From NCBI RefSeq assembly GCF_965363235.1, contig NC_134849.1:59601122-59665121 (forward strand): a DNA stretch of 64,000 bases, read 5' to 3'. Each line of letters opens with the position of its first letter. Positions within the stretch are counted from its first letter, which is position 1. Made by a program: the position numbers and the translations under genes. Below the pieces are notes generated by a model. It did no database searches. It was not told the DNA's origin and saw only the letters and a program-made list of their open reading frames with translations. The stretch is from Mytilus galloprovincialis. Taxonomy: Eukaryota; Mollusca; Bivalvia; Mytilida; Mytilidae. Positions 25,766 to 37,060 of this stretch are shown one piece after another.

Positions 25766-26787
25766 ACTGTTCAATCAAAAGAATTAATGAGCAATTTTTC
25801 ATACTTTTATTCAAGATTACAAATATATATTTTTTTTACAATTCTACAAAATACAAAAAAGAATTGTTAAATAAATAATAGACTAGACATGATTGAATAC
25901 TAGAACAAACATTTTTGTTTTCTTGTCCTTCTGTTATGAGTATCCTGTATGTTGTATTTTGAAAATGAGGTATGGGGGTGTTTGTTTTTGTTACATGTTA
26001 CTCTGTAAAATCTAAACCAATTTGAACATGGTTTTATTCATGTGTTCCTGCTTGACTCTCTTTCTTTTGAGATCCACTTAATATCCACGTCACTGTACAC
26101 ACTTTCCAAAATATTTCGAACAAAAGTAAAACAAAAGGTGTTGTTTTTTATTAGTTGACTTATCATAATCAGAACAGTCAGTATAAAGAAAATTTAGGTG
26201 TTGAGTCCTTCTTAATAAAACGTAAACACAAGACTTAATCAGAATATATTCAATCATATAGTAATTATCAAAGTGTTATAATCGCTTGACATGGTTGATT
26301 TGTTGTGTATATATCTAATATGTGAAATTCTATATTGTATACTGTTTAAACATACGATTAATTCAGCTTAAACAATAATCAAATCTAACAATATACCTGA
26401 TGACTCAGTTTTCAATGCTTCAAGATTTCTTTTTTTATTATTGTTATTAGCTTATTTTCCAGTTACAAATATTACATCCAAATTCATAAAATTTACGGTG
26501 TTACATAACTGAACCAATATTTGATTGTCTCGTTTCAGTATTAACCGTTGTTCTAAATTACTTCATCCCTCACTACCACACAGGAACTTACTATTTCAGT
26601 CTTACATCTTATGGATGATTTGAATAGGGTTCAACAAATATACATTCGGAAATAAATAGCTTTTAATTTGCTTGCAAGGAACCTTTGTCTGTGTGACAAA
26701 CAAAAAAGATGGGCGTATATATGTGAATGAACATCGAGTCTAAACAAACGCAAAAGAAGCTATTAAGGTGTTATTTTTAAACGTTGA

Positions 26788-27090
26788 GATCTCACAAACA
26801 TGTTTAACCCCGCCGCATTTTTGCGCCTGTCCCAAGTCAGGAGCCTCTGGCCTTTGTTAGTCTTGTATTATTTTAATTTTAGTTTCTTGTGTACAATTTG
26901 GAAATTAGTATGGCGTTCATTATCACTGGACTAGTATATATTTGTTGAGGGGCCAGCTGAAGGACGCCTCCGGGTGCGGGAATTTCTCGCTACATTGAAG
27001 ACCTGTTGGTGACCCTCTGCTGTTGTTTTTTATTTGGTCGGGTTGTTGTCTCCTTGACACATTCCCCATTTCAATTCTCAATTTTATGCA
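26788..27090 (-). repeat. Dispersed repeat family B
   Basis: Runs from AACGTTGAGATCTCACAAACATG through CCCGCCGCATTTTTGCGCCT to CACATTCCCCATTTCAATTC. Direct repeats (AAAAGAAGCTATTAA plus GTGTTATTTTT) flank it at about 26752 and 27241, which may mark a duplication made on insertion. Confidence 0.75.
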
Positions 27091-27941
27091 TTCTCAAGAA
27101 ATAAAAAACAAAATGGGCTGACATATTTTAAACTTGATTTGATTTCCTTTTCATCCATATAATGAAAGTATGAGTTTCTTATGAAATTCATTTCTTCAAA
27201 AGTTTAAACCAAAATCAAATTTTAAAAATAGAATAAAGCCAAAAGAAGCTATTAACGTGTTATTTTTATTAAATTTTGTATTAATGCATACCTTTTAATC
27301 GAACATATCAAACATGTCAAAGGTGAAATAATGTCAAAGAAATATGATTGTGAATAGCTTAAGATTAACGTGATTTAGTATTAAATATATCAACCGTTAA
27401 TATGTTATTTTGATTTGATTTTCTTCCGCATTCCTAGTCCCGTGACAACTAAATGAGCCCTTAAATGATTTTAGAAAATTTACTAACTAGATTTTTCATT
27501 TAAAGAAACTAGATAACTGACAAAAAAGATTAAGGTGTTGAGTAATACAGTATATAAAGTAATTGTGTATATGTGATATACATACGCCATTACATATTTT
27601 TCCAAATTTGTCTCCGAATCCCATATTTGAACTTTATGTAACATTGTAATATTTATCTTGTAATTTTTCATTAATAAATACTGTTCAAACAACATACTGT
27701 TATATACTAAGCTATCTAAAAAATTCTAAAATTTTATACAACCCAACGTTAATACTTTTGTCTATATTTGAAATCAATGTCTATTTAGATCATTATTTGG
27801 TTTAAACTGATTATCATTTTCTTAATTCAACTCTCAGAAATATAACTTTCGCCTAACATAAAGTTGATAGTTTATGGTTCGAAACAATCTTATTTTCAAA
27901 CATCATGTCAGTGTCTTTATCATGTTTATATTTATTCATAC

Positions 27942-28321
27942 CTGTCCATTCTATATTTAACGTGTTCCAGTAAGTCCCTGTGTATGATTCACAAGCGCAA
28001 TCTATTGCACACTTATAAACTGCATTGTCTGAATCTACAATCGTATCGGTACTAATTTTGAACGTCATTCTGTCAAAATTTGATCCAACGTGCGAACTCC
28101 TATTTCGCAAATCTGTGCAAGGAAACCAGTTTGGCTTATAACTTTGTTTAAAACGACGGATATGTAGAACGTCGTACAATGAGCCATTAATTTGCTTTAA
28201 TAACTTTATAACATATGTCGTTTTCACTTTTACTTTGTCTATATGGCATGACATTGAACAATTGTTTTTTTTAGAAACGTAATTTTAACGTCTTCACTTT
28301 GAACGTTACATTCTCCTTTAG
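27942..28321 (-). CDS. Ig-2 exon 2, Ig-like domain with frame break
   Basis: The exon runs from the acceptor tttgtttag|CTAAAG to the donor GACAG|gtatga. The first part reads AKGEC...KITFLKK. After the eight-base homopolymer the homologous frame continues as SMSCHID through to WNTLNIEWT. Confidence 0.75.
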
Positions 28322-28480
28322 CTAAACAAATAAAAAAGATAACAATCATAGCAAAACACTGAGATATAGGCAGATACTTGTTCAATTCATTGATAATAAA
28401 CAACTTCATAGAGAGTAAACAGATTTGAATGTCCACAGTGAAGGAAAGGCGAACAATGCTTATTTATCTTATGCCATAAC

Positions 28481-28865
28481 CCATCTTTATTAGGTCTTTC
28501 CATCTTTTCTTGGAAATACCTTTTTATTTTCTTCTGAATTTTTTTATTATCATTTTTTTTTCGGTCACCTTCAATTTATGTTTCTAAAGATGTCATTTAG
28601 ATATTTTCTATATGCTTTCGAACATGGGCGAAAAACACCAAAGGGACCATCAAACTCATAAATAGAACTAATTCGGTAGGTCACATTTGGGAAAAGAGAA
28701 AGGGACTGTAGTAACGATATAAGGAACATGGCCGCTATCATCTAATTATTGCGTTGTCAGTTTATATTCGATTTATGAGTTTGAATGTCCCTCAGGTATC
28801 TTTCGTCCCTCTTTTACATTGTATTTAGGAATGTTGTTCTCTGAACAAGTGGTTTTTATTTATAT
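28481..28865. mobile_element. Truncated hairpin-ended element, copy C, in the Ig-2 intron
   Basis: The start (TTAGGTCTTTCC) and end (TGTTCTCTGAACAAGTGG) of the family are present. The middle is replaced by a piece of the reverse-transcriptase tail in both orientations (28625-28820). Confidence 0.5.
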
Positions 28866-29060
28866 ATTTTTTTCATTTTAATCTGTATTTCATGTATTAC
28901 TCATATCACTGAAAATAAATGTTTTTTGAATGCATAGTTACATTATAAATACTGTTTTTTATTACATATATAGGGATAAAACCACCGATAACGAACCATG
29001 CTATTTCAATAGAGAATTAAAATCAAATATTGTATTAAAAAATGAATCTTTAGTACTTAC

Positions 29061-29109
29061 CTGTAATTAATATGTTCACTAAATACAGGAGCAATAGCAA
29101 AAGTTTCAT
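29061..29109 (-). CDS. Ig-2 exon 1, signal peptide
   Basis: The exon runs from ATG at 29109 to a consensus donor gtaagt in phase 1. Its length is 49 nt, identical to the two paralogous exons, and its product is a strongly hydrophobic leader. Confidence 0.75.
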
Positions 29110-29289
29110 TTAAACGCTGAAGTTATAGAATTATGTTCAACATGAATTATAAGTATAAAATATGTTACTTTCGGTTAGTCATGACTATTTTGTACTTCAT
29201 TGAATCTAAAAATGAACGACGAATCATCATCAAATCGTATCAACATTTAAGAAAATATGTAACATTTATATAGGTATCAAAGTCCAAAC

Positions 29290-29430
29290 GTTTAAAAGAG
29301 GGACGAAAGATACCAAAGGGACAGTCAAACTCATAAATCTAAAACAAACTGACAACGCCATGGCTAAAAATGAAAAAGATAAACAGAAAAACAATAGTAC
29401 ACATGACACAACATAGAAAACTAAAGAATA
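29290..29430 (-). mobile_element. Short tail copy of the reverse-transcriptase element
   Basis: It repeats 1058-1197 nearly base for base (aaagagggacgaaagatacc onward), without coding sequence. It lies just upstream of the Ig-2 start. Confidence 0.7.
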
Positions 29431-29764
29431 AATTCATTGATCCGACGTTGTATTGATTGAAAATTTTCACTTCGTAAACATACAAATCACGACCTACGTA
29501 TCCTACACTGCGTAATCAAGATTTTATAGCAAAATTTTAAAATATATATGTAATTATTTCATGACTTTCGTTTATGAATGATAAATGGATTTAAATCTAT
29601 GTTACTGATTAACTAAAAAGTACTTAGTAAACATTTGAATACTGTTTAAAGTATAAAGTTGACGTTTTTACGCATTAAGGACTTTTTATAAAAATATATT
29701 ATAAAACCTTAACTGTAAATTTATTATATCATCTAACGCAATAGATTGAAAATATTAACTAATC

Positions 29765-29885
29765 TTGTATGCCCGTACCAATGCAGGTAGTTGCTTTCCA
29801 TTCGTTTGATGTGTTTGAGCATTATTTATTTTTTTGTCATTTCAAAAGGGATTTTCCGTTTGGAATATTGTTTTTAGTTCAATTT
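29765..29885 (-). repeat. Dispersed repeat family A, decayed
   Basis: GCCCGTACCAATGCAGGTAG, TTCGTTTGATGTGTTTGAGC and TGTCATTTCAAAAGGGAT follow the family order in reverse. Confidence 0.5.
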
Positions 29886-30369
29886 TTTTTTACTTTATAT
29901 CAAGTCTGAATACGATTTTTATTTAAAATATATTAATAAAAATTCAAAGACTTTGATAAATTTATATGGCTTTGATAAAAGTGTAAAACATAACACAGTA
30001 ATATTTTTTTTTTTTTGTAGCTTATACCCTTTTAGTATCGTATTTCAGTGGAGGGAGAAAATGTCTAAAGCCAAGACATTTTGTAACTTATTTCCCTTTG
30101 TAACATAATTCGGTATATAATATTGGAATATAATGAAGTAAAATCTATTTTGACATAAAATGCCCAAAAATTTAAAGATTTAATAATAATAAACTATTAA
30201 CCCGAGAGATTGTTTAACTTCTAATTATATTAACATGTCAATGATTAAAACAACAACACTGTTTTCTACTTTAAAACAATTCTGACTTCACATTTGTATA
30301 TTTGAATATCATTTACAAGAATGGATTAAAATATAGAGTGCTTTCCATCAACTGAAAAACAGAACAATG

Positions 30370-31025
30370 CATGCAGCCATGAGACAAATAAATAGAGGTT
30401 GATTAGTTAGGATGTATGATATATACATTATTTTGTACAACCATGAGATAACTAAATATAAGTTAGTTACTAAGGATCTATGATATATATAGCCATGTGA
30501 TAAATATATAGAGGTTGGTCAGTTATGATCTGTGACATTCACAGCCAGGAGATACAAAACTAGAGGTTGGTCAGTTATGATCTGTGACATTCACAGCCAG
30601 GAGATACATAAATAGAGGTTGGTCAGTTATGATCTGTGACATTCAAAGCCAGGAGATACATAAATAGGGGTTGGTCAGTTATGATCTGTGACATTCACAG
30701 CCAGGAGATACATAACTAGAAGTTGGTCAGTTATGATTTGTGGCATTCACAGCCGGAAAATACATAAATAGAGTATGGTCAGTTAAGATCTGTGACATTC
30801 ACAGCCAGGAGATACATAAATAGAGGTTGGTTAGTTAGGATCTATGAGACATACAGCCATGAGATAGAAAATAGAGGTTGGTCAGTTAGGATCTATGACA
30901 TATACAGCCATGAGATAAATTGATATAGGTTGGTCAGTTAGGATCTATGAGATATACAGCCATGAGATAAATAAATAGAGGTTGATCAGTTAAATATATG
31001 ATATATACAGCCATTAGACAAATAA
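30370..31025 (+). repeat. 52-bp minisatellite, about 12 copies
   Basis: The units follow the pattern CAGCCAGGAGATACATAAAT, then AGAGGTTGGTCAGTTATGAT and CTGTGACATTCA. The central copies are almost identical and the outer ones are diverged, as expected of an array homogenised in the middle. Confidence 0.9.
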
Positions 31026-31129
31026 TTATCTTTTAAAACCAAAAAAGGTTACGTATGTTTTTCCTACGGATATAAATGACAAAGAAACTTTTTGCATTAA
31101 TTGTAAAAATGTCGACCTCATTTATCTCT

Positions 31130-31680
31130 AAAAAACAGATGAAATATACCAGAGGGATAATCAAACTCGTAGGTCGATAATAAACTGACAACGCAATGGC
31201 TAGAAAAGGGAAAGCAATAACTATATGACAAACAATAGTACATAAATCAAAACACTATCGACTGAGCAACACTATCCTAACGAAACAGTTTGGATGATCT
31301 CAGTGCTCCGAAAAATTAGTAGATCCAGCCCAACATGTTCCATCTTTCGTGTTGCTCATGTTAGTACAAACCTGGTAATACGTTTTTTGGTGGGTATGAT
31401 TTGAAGAAAGGCTTCGGATTTGTAAATCCGAGACTAGCTACATATCCTCTATCATCTGTTCAACGGATAATCCTTAACAGTCAACTCATGGTGGCGTCCA
31501 TAACTCTCACAAAAGGATGATTACTAAGAACTCTAAATAGCAGCAGCCATATATCAAGAAAATCATGATTGAAAAAACAATCCCTGGTATAACATATACA
31601 CATGAAGATATATAATAATCCATCTTCTGACGTTGCTGGGAAGTTGCTACATGATAATTGAACGTTCACAATTGGAAATT
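31130..31680 (-). mobile_element. Decayed 3' copy of the reverse-transcriptase element
   Basis: The 3' UTR part (31140-31440) and the coding part (31669-31481 on the minus strand, with NFPATSEDG and NHDFLDIWLLL) follow the same order as the copy at 1055-1681, but with many substitutions. Confidence 0.6.
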
Positions 31681-32786
31681 ATTAAATAACTCAAATTATT
31701 TCTTTTGTTTTTCAAAAATTTTGGTTTTAAGGATGCACACGTCTGAGGAGCAAAACATTTCTAGACTTGAATTTTTTTCTAAACCTGATTTTTGGCTTTA
31801 TATGAATATAAAAAAATAATTGGTGAAGAAAAAATAATATCGTGGTGCATTTCTTTTTCTACTACGGCTTTTAAAAGTACACAATTTTGATGATTGTCCC
31901 ATTTTTCATCAATTTTTACACATTTTTTTCGCTATTATTGTGATAAAAATTAAACTTGTTTTCATAATTCCAATTAAGATGAAGCGGACCAATCTGAATA
32001 AATTCAACTAAAAAAACTACAGGTAGGAGTTAATATAAGAAAGTTTTTATCATATTTTGATGCTGTTTCGTTTAAATTCACCATGTTGTCAATTTTCTCA
32101 GTTTAAAGAACAAAATGCATATTATCTCAACTTCTTTGTTATATTATGATTGAAAAAAAAATCATATCTAAGAAATTGGAAAAGAAAACGTTATGTGGGA
32201 TATACATGTTTTTGGTAAAAATCATATTTTGTAACCCTCACCCATTTTTTAAAGTTTTGGCTAAAACGACTGACTTGATAAGTAATAAAATTTGAAAATT
32301 CTATAACTACTTATTGGAAATACACAATTTTTCACAGAATTAAGTTTGATTATGATATTTATCAAATTCATTGCTATTTTCCACTTTTGACCCATGTTTT
32401 GGAAATAATTTCAGAACGAGATTTCAACGAGACTAAATGAGACTTAAACGTCAGAAGAATACAACCTTAACCGATTATTTAGATGAAAAAGAGCGTTCAA
32501 CCAAAACTTGAGAATATCCCATTAAAGCAACATAAACTATGAAAAGGTGTAAGACTGGTCAATAATAATAAATATGAGTTATACATATGACAGTTAATAT
32601 GAGGAAAACATCAATTCATATATAAAGTTGAGGCTCAACCGGATTTTGTTTTTTGCTTTTTTGCTTTTAAAAATTTTTAAACATTGTGTCTTACAGACAT
32701 TAGAAACAAAAAGGAAATATTGTTAAAGGTGTTTATTTTTTCTTTAATAAAAATCTCATAGTCTTTTTGTGTGTTTTAAAAGTAAT

Positions 32787-32990
32787 ATCAGAAAAAAATT
32801 AATTCCGAGGAAAATTCAACACGAAAAATCCCTAATCAAATAGCAAAATCAGATGCTCAAACACATCAAACGAATAGATAACAACTGTCATATTTCTGAC
32901 TTAGTACAGGTATTTATTATGTAGAAAATAGTGGATTAAACCTGGCTCTAAAGCTTGCGAAACCTCCCACTTGTATGACATTCCATTATA
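32787..32990 (+). repeat. Dispersed repeat family A
   Basis: Carries AATTCCGAGGAAAATTCAAC, AATAGCAAAATCAGATGCTC, TTCTGACTTAGTACAGG and GTGGATTAAACCTGG. Confidence 0.65.
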
Positions 32991-32999
32991 TTAACAACG

Positions 33000-33370
33000 A
33001 TGTGTGAACAAACCAAACACAATAGTTGCAAATATCACAAATAGGGGTAACACGAGTCTCACCAAAAATGTGGTTTGATCTCATTTGCTTTGGAAGGCTC
33101 AGCAGATCATGTACATGTATTGATCGTTGTATTACAAAGCCAGTAAATGGTCTAATTCGATAAAAGACATTCGTTATAAGGGAACGGGGTTTTAGTTACG
33201 ACAATGGAACATATCCGATATTATTTGTGAAACGGATATTTCATAACGGACAACTAACTCTTGATGGCGTTCGAAAAAATTGCGAAATGATAGTTTTAAC
33301 TTCACTATTTGGAACTACAAATGGAAGGTCACAACTTGGAAACTGAAAGTATCTCTTTTTTCGTAAATTT
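33000..33370 (-). mobile_element. Decayed 3' copy of the reverse-transcriptase element
   Basis: The segment ttcgataaaagacattcgttataaggg through aacggacaactaactcttgatggcg parallels 1335-1480 of the first copy. No intact frame remains. It ends about 460 bases from the stop of the 314-aa gene. Confidence 0.55.
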
Positions 33371-33829
33371 TTGTTTTCAACCGACCTCATTGTCAATCTT
33401 TAAATGTAAGTCAAGATGATAGACAGACTTAACTGTAAAATAGAAAGTCATACATTTAAAAAACAGATAAAAGAAACAATAGGATATTTGTATACTCATT
33501 CATTTAAAACATTTATAACAATTAATTTCCTATAAAAGAATCAGAAACATAAATCAGGGTACACACACTACACGTGCCCCACAAATAAAGTCGACATAGC
33601 AAAACAAAGCGCTTGATAAAAATGCCCAAAGATTAGTAAAATTTCATATATCGATTATTAGTATTCATTGTTAGATTGGCATGCTAAATAAATGCAATCT
33701 ATCTTCATTAAAATACCCAAAGATAGGTAAAAAATCATAAATCGATTATAAGTACTAGTATTCAGTTTTAGATTGGTATGCTAGATAATGTATTCCCTTT
33801 TTATAAATAAGTCAATTAATCTGTGTCAC

Positions 33830-33835
33830 TTTATT
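33830..33835 (-). promoter_or_regulatory. AATAAA overlapping the stop codon of the 314-aa gene
   Basis: The coding strand reads GAATAAAGTG, so the stop TAA is part of an AATAAA hexamer. It may be a usable polyadenylation signal or a coincidence. Confidence 0.25.
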
Positions 33836-34775
33836 CAGTACTTGTATTTCTATCTGCTTTAGGATGTTCAGTGTACGCTATTTCTTGCTTTGCATTACTC
33901 ATTTCTATATTATCAACTCCATTTATCCTTGATAGAATGTTTTCACTTCTTTCTACTTGTACAAAAGTTGTAGTTTTAGGAACCGCCTGGTGGGTTTCGT
34001 CTTTTTCAGAATTACGTACACTCAAAGTAGTTTGTTTTAATTTGACTTGTTTTATTGAAGCATTGGCATCCGCAAAACCCTCTTCATTTTGTGCAATGGT
34101 ACTGTCTCCTGCGATATACTGGATTTCTGTTCGGGTCACAGTAATTGTGTTTGGTGGGTCATGCACTACATTTTGTATCGGTAATGTTCTTCTCTGAGGT
34201 CTGATTGTGTTCTTTTTGCAACATTTACAGTCCTCAATATAATCTTTCACAAATATGATGTAAGCAATAGGTGTCAATATAGCAGCCGATATTGCAGAAG
34301 CTGTGTCTATTACTATCAATTCTGATATATAATCAAGTTCACCTTTTAATCTGTTTGATATATACACGGTAAAAGAAAGCAATAGAATATCACACAATAT
34401 TGCTGCAATTTTGAAAAGATAAGAAATTGTCATCATATCTCCAGACGTAAACGGCTCCATTTTCAGCAATACAAATAATATGAAATAATAAACTGCCAAA
34501 AAAATCAACAACGCAACTAAACACCAAAACAATCCTTTCGACGAGGAATCGGATCTGGCATAATCCTTATTTGCGACATTCAGCAATATAAATTCAACCA
34601 GACTCGATAGGTAATGAACACACATCCGTATCACTAATAACCAACGGAATATGTTCGTTTCTCTCCGCTCAAATTCTGTAGGTCTTTGGTCAGCACTACA
34701 TTTGAAAATACATTTCATAAACATATGCAGAAGGAACCAACAAAAATCAATTGGAATAAAATTGAACGTTTCCAT
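33831..34775 (-). CDS. Intronless multi-pass membrane protein, 314 aa, unknown family
   Basis: A single open frame starts at the first ATG (34775); reading further upstream would need a GTG start. Hydrophobic segments lie at about residues 8-24, 43-66, 82-104, 117-139 and 153-176. A KRLK-type polar loop (NRLKGELD) separates the last two. After the last segment comes the cysteine cluster DCKCCKK (183-188), a likely palmitoylation site at the membrane face. The remaining 126 residues are polar, rich in Thr, Glu, Asn and Lys, and likely cytosolic. I recognise no family signature. The stop codon overlaps an AATAAA (33835-33830). A 5' UTR splice acceptor (cacttcag, near 34791) is possible. The long open frame in AT-rich DNA and the clear membrane pattern make it a real gene. 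Confidence 0.75.
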   Translation of the reverse strand: METFNFIPIDFCWFLLHMFMKCIFKCSADQRPTEFERRETNIFRWLLVIRMCVHYLSSLVEFILLNVANKDYARSDSSSKGLFWCLVALLIFLAVYYFILFVLLKMEPFTSGDMMTISYLFKIAAILCDILLLSFTVYISNRLKGELDYISELIVIDTASAISAAILTPIAYIIFVKDYIEDCKCCKKNTIRPQRRTLPIQNVVHDPPNTITVTRTEIQYIAGDSTIAQNEEGFADANASIKQVKLKQTTLSVRNSEKDETHQAVPKTTTFVQVERSENILSRINGVDNIEMSNAKQEIAYTEHPKADRNTSTE

Positions 34776-35374
34776 ACTTGAATTCACTCTGAAGTGTACA
34801 AGTTAAGATAGGTGTATAGCAGTTGATGCATAGTTAGAAATATTATCCGATTGGTTTTGAATTCGTTCATTCACAGTATGACTTTAACATTATATTTCGT
34901 AGTCACACAAAAACAATGGGTTTGAAAAGATGTTTTAAAAGCATTTATCTTAAATATTCTTTTTATTCAAGCATTTTAAAATGTTACTGTGTATTGTGAA
35001 TATACACTCGTTTTGACTATTATTTTGCCAGTAACTATTTTGGTTACGTGTTTTATACAAAAACAATTGTTGAGTACTTGTCTTTATTGTTTCGTATTTT
35101 TTAATTGTGAAAAATACTTAATAATCTATTGTCAGTGAGGGATAATTGTTTTGAAATGTACGGCTCTGTCTGTTAACTTGTTGACTTGTTTACTTTGAAA
35201 TTGTATATTGACACCGATGCATCGTGGAGTACAAGGTATAAAAGAATTAGAATTTATGTATGACTCGGTACTGCCTCAATCGAGGAAAAGATACCGAAAT
35301 TGTGATATCGACATGTGATAAATTTTAAATTGATATCGGAGATGAAAAATTTCTCATATTAATGGTACAATTGA

Positions 35375-35840
35375 GAAGTTAGTAGTCTGTTGTTATTTAT
35401 GTATTATTGTCATTTTGTTTATTTTCTTTGGTTACATCTTCTGACATCAGACTCGGACTTCTCTTGAACTGAATTTTAATGTGCGTATTGTTATGCGTTT
35501 ACTTTTCTACATTGGTTAGAGGTATAGGGGGAGGGTTGAAATCTCACAAACATGTTTAACCCCGCCGCATTTTTGCGCCTGTCCCAAGTCAGGAGCCTCT
35601 GGCCTTTGTTAGTCTTGTATTATTTTAATTTTAGTTTCTTGTGTACAATTTGGAAATTAGTATGGCGTTCATTATCACTGGACTAGCGTATATTTGTTTA
35701 GGGGCCAACTGAAGGACGCCTCCGGGTGCGGGAATTTCTCGCTACATTGAAGACCTGTTGGTGACCCTGTGCTGTTGTTTTTTATTTGATCGGGTTGTTG
35801 TCTCTTTGACACATTCGCCATTTCCATTATCAATTTTACT
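35375..35840 (-). repeat. Dispersed repeat family B, long copy
   Basis: It is nearly identical to 26788-27090 over the shared part and is extended at one side by TCTGACATCAGACTCGGACT and TGCGTATTGTTATGCGTTTA. Confidence 0.75.
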
Positions 35841-36779
35841 TAGGTGACATTAAATAAATCAATAATTTGAAATTGATACTTTAAGTCAGAAGTGCATAAG
35901 CATGATTAAAGATCAGTTAAGGAACAAAATAAGCTAACAAAATTGATAGGTCATGGAGCTTCTATTTGAGATATGTAAAATAGCGGGAAAAGGCTGACTC
36001 GGACTTTTACCTTATATTGCTATTGGTATTATTTTGGTCTTGAATCGAATGAAAAGAAATCAACAACCTGCCTCAATGTTGGTAAATGATCTTTTATTAG
36101 CTATTAAATTCATATTAAAAAAAAGAAGGGGTAGTTGGACACAATAGTTTACCCTATATTTAACAACAAGAAGACACAAACTAAACCTCGCCCAAGTGAG
36201 TCCTTGAATAAGTCTTAAAAATAGCTTTTCAATTTTTACTACAGTAAAAAAACATTTATTAGAAGAAAATCTCAAAATTCAATACAAATTGTACTAGAAT
36301 GTATTTTTTTTTTAGAGAAAGTAAATATTGAAACTACTCAGAGAAATGTGTACTCAGACAAATTTAAGGACAAATTATTAAAATCTCAAATCTTTCAGAT
36401 TTGAATAAACATAATGAAAGTATTGAAATTATCAACAACCCTTGTATGAAATTATTTCCAAACTAACAAACAAATCCGGTTTTCAGTTGATTGAGATTAC
36501 AAACACGAATCAATCAGTTGTGCCTAGAAAAACCATATGTTTAGGAAAATTTGGGTTTCCTAACATTTTAGGTTTGGTAGATTGTTATCAGCTCGAAAGC
36601 TATAAATAAATCTTTTGTAGACCCTCTCTAATACTCACAAGGGAAGTCAACATAAGAAAGACATTATCAAAAATCGATATTTGAATATTTATGGGTACAA
36701 AACATAACACTTGACATGAAGTGTTACAAAATGTATAGAGCAAAATCCATGACCTATCAAAAGATTTTTTAAAGATAAT

Positions 36780-37060
36780 CTTTAAATTAAGATCGTGAGT
36801 ATCTCGTTTAAATTGTTTTTCATTTGTGATTTCGGGGCCTTTTATAGCTGATGATGTGTGGGCATAGCTCATTGCTGAAAGCCGTACGGTGACTTATAGC
36901 TGTAAAGTGCATCATATCACATCTTCGTTTTACATATAATACCATATGGTTGTTTCATATTATTCAGGTCAGTATTGTTGCCTCTATTTTTTTTGCTTAT
37001 ATCAACTTCATTCAGTGTATAGTTGTCTCATTAGCAATCATACCACATATTTTTTTTTTG
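36780..37060 (-). repeat. Dispersed repeat family C, reverse copy
   Basis: GGCCTTTTATAGCTGATGAT, GCCGTACGGTGACTTATAGC and TAGTTGTCTCATTAGCAATC are the family in reverse. Confidence 0.65.

Larger units (their letters stand above)
17031..27480. other. Long gene-poor stretch
   Basis: Contains the AT foldback, the TA microsatellite, the 26-bp tandem repeat, two family A copies and one family B copy. 19880-20100 has many loose GTTCAGAAAAT-type motifs. I see no supported exon in the remaining 9 kb. Confidence 0.45.
27942..29109 (-). pseudogene. Ig-2: paralogous Ig-domain gene, frameshifted or misassembled
   Basis: Exon 1 (29109-29061, 49 nt, MKLLLLLLYLVNILIT, donor CAG|gtaagt) and exon 2 (28321-27942) match Ig-1 and Ig-3 in order, phase and motifs (CHID, KLLKQ, YDVLHIRR, DNAVYKC, WNT). 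Exon 2 is 380 nt, whereas its two paralogs have lengths divisible by three. The frame breaks at a run of eight A on the coding strand (28272-28265): upstream reading ends at a stop soon after, while downstream reading is clean to the donor. It is one base short of being in frame. It is either a recently broken gene or a homopolymer sequencing error. The F-strand cysteine is kept, and the domain has an extra CACE segment near its end. I find no convincing tail exon downstream. Confidence 0.7.
29431..33800. other. Gene-free stretch between Ig-2 and the 314-aa gene
   Basis: Repeats take up about a third (family A, 52-bp minisatellite, two reverse-transcriptase tails). The rest is AT-rich without signals. 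Confidence 0.45.

Noticed and set aside
27125..27184. Possible Ig-2 tail exon starting AAACTC after an AG
   Set aside because: It gives only 16 residues without cysteines, so I cannot tell it from chance.
27483..27695. Minus-strand frame of 70 codons with a hydrophobic end, downstream of Ig-2
   Set aside because: No acceptor in the required phase and no similarity to the Ig-1 or Ig-3 tails. Hydrophobic reading is common in AT-rich DNA.
30370..31025. CRISPR-like array
   Set aside because: Units of 52 bp are contiguous with no unique spacers, and the DNA is eukaryotic.
33823..34197. Plus-strand frame of 124 codons
   Set aside because: It is the antisense shadow of the polar tail of the 314-aa membrane protein and has no signal of its own.
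34776..34787. Four-residue N-terminal extension of the 314-aa protein
   Set aside because: The upstream codon is GTG, not ATG. The first ATG at 34775 is the natural eukaryotic start.
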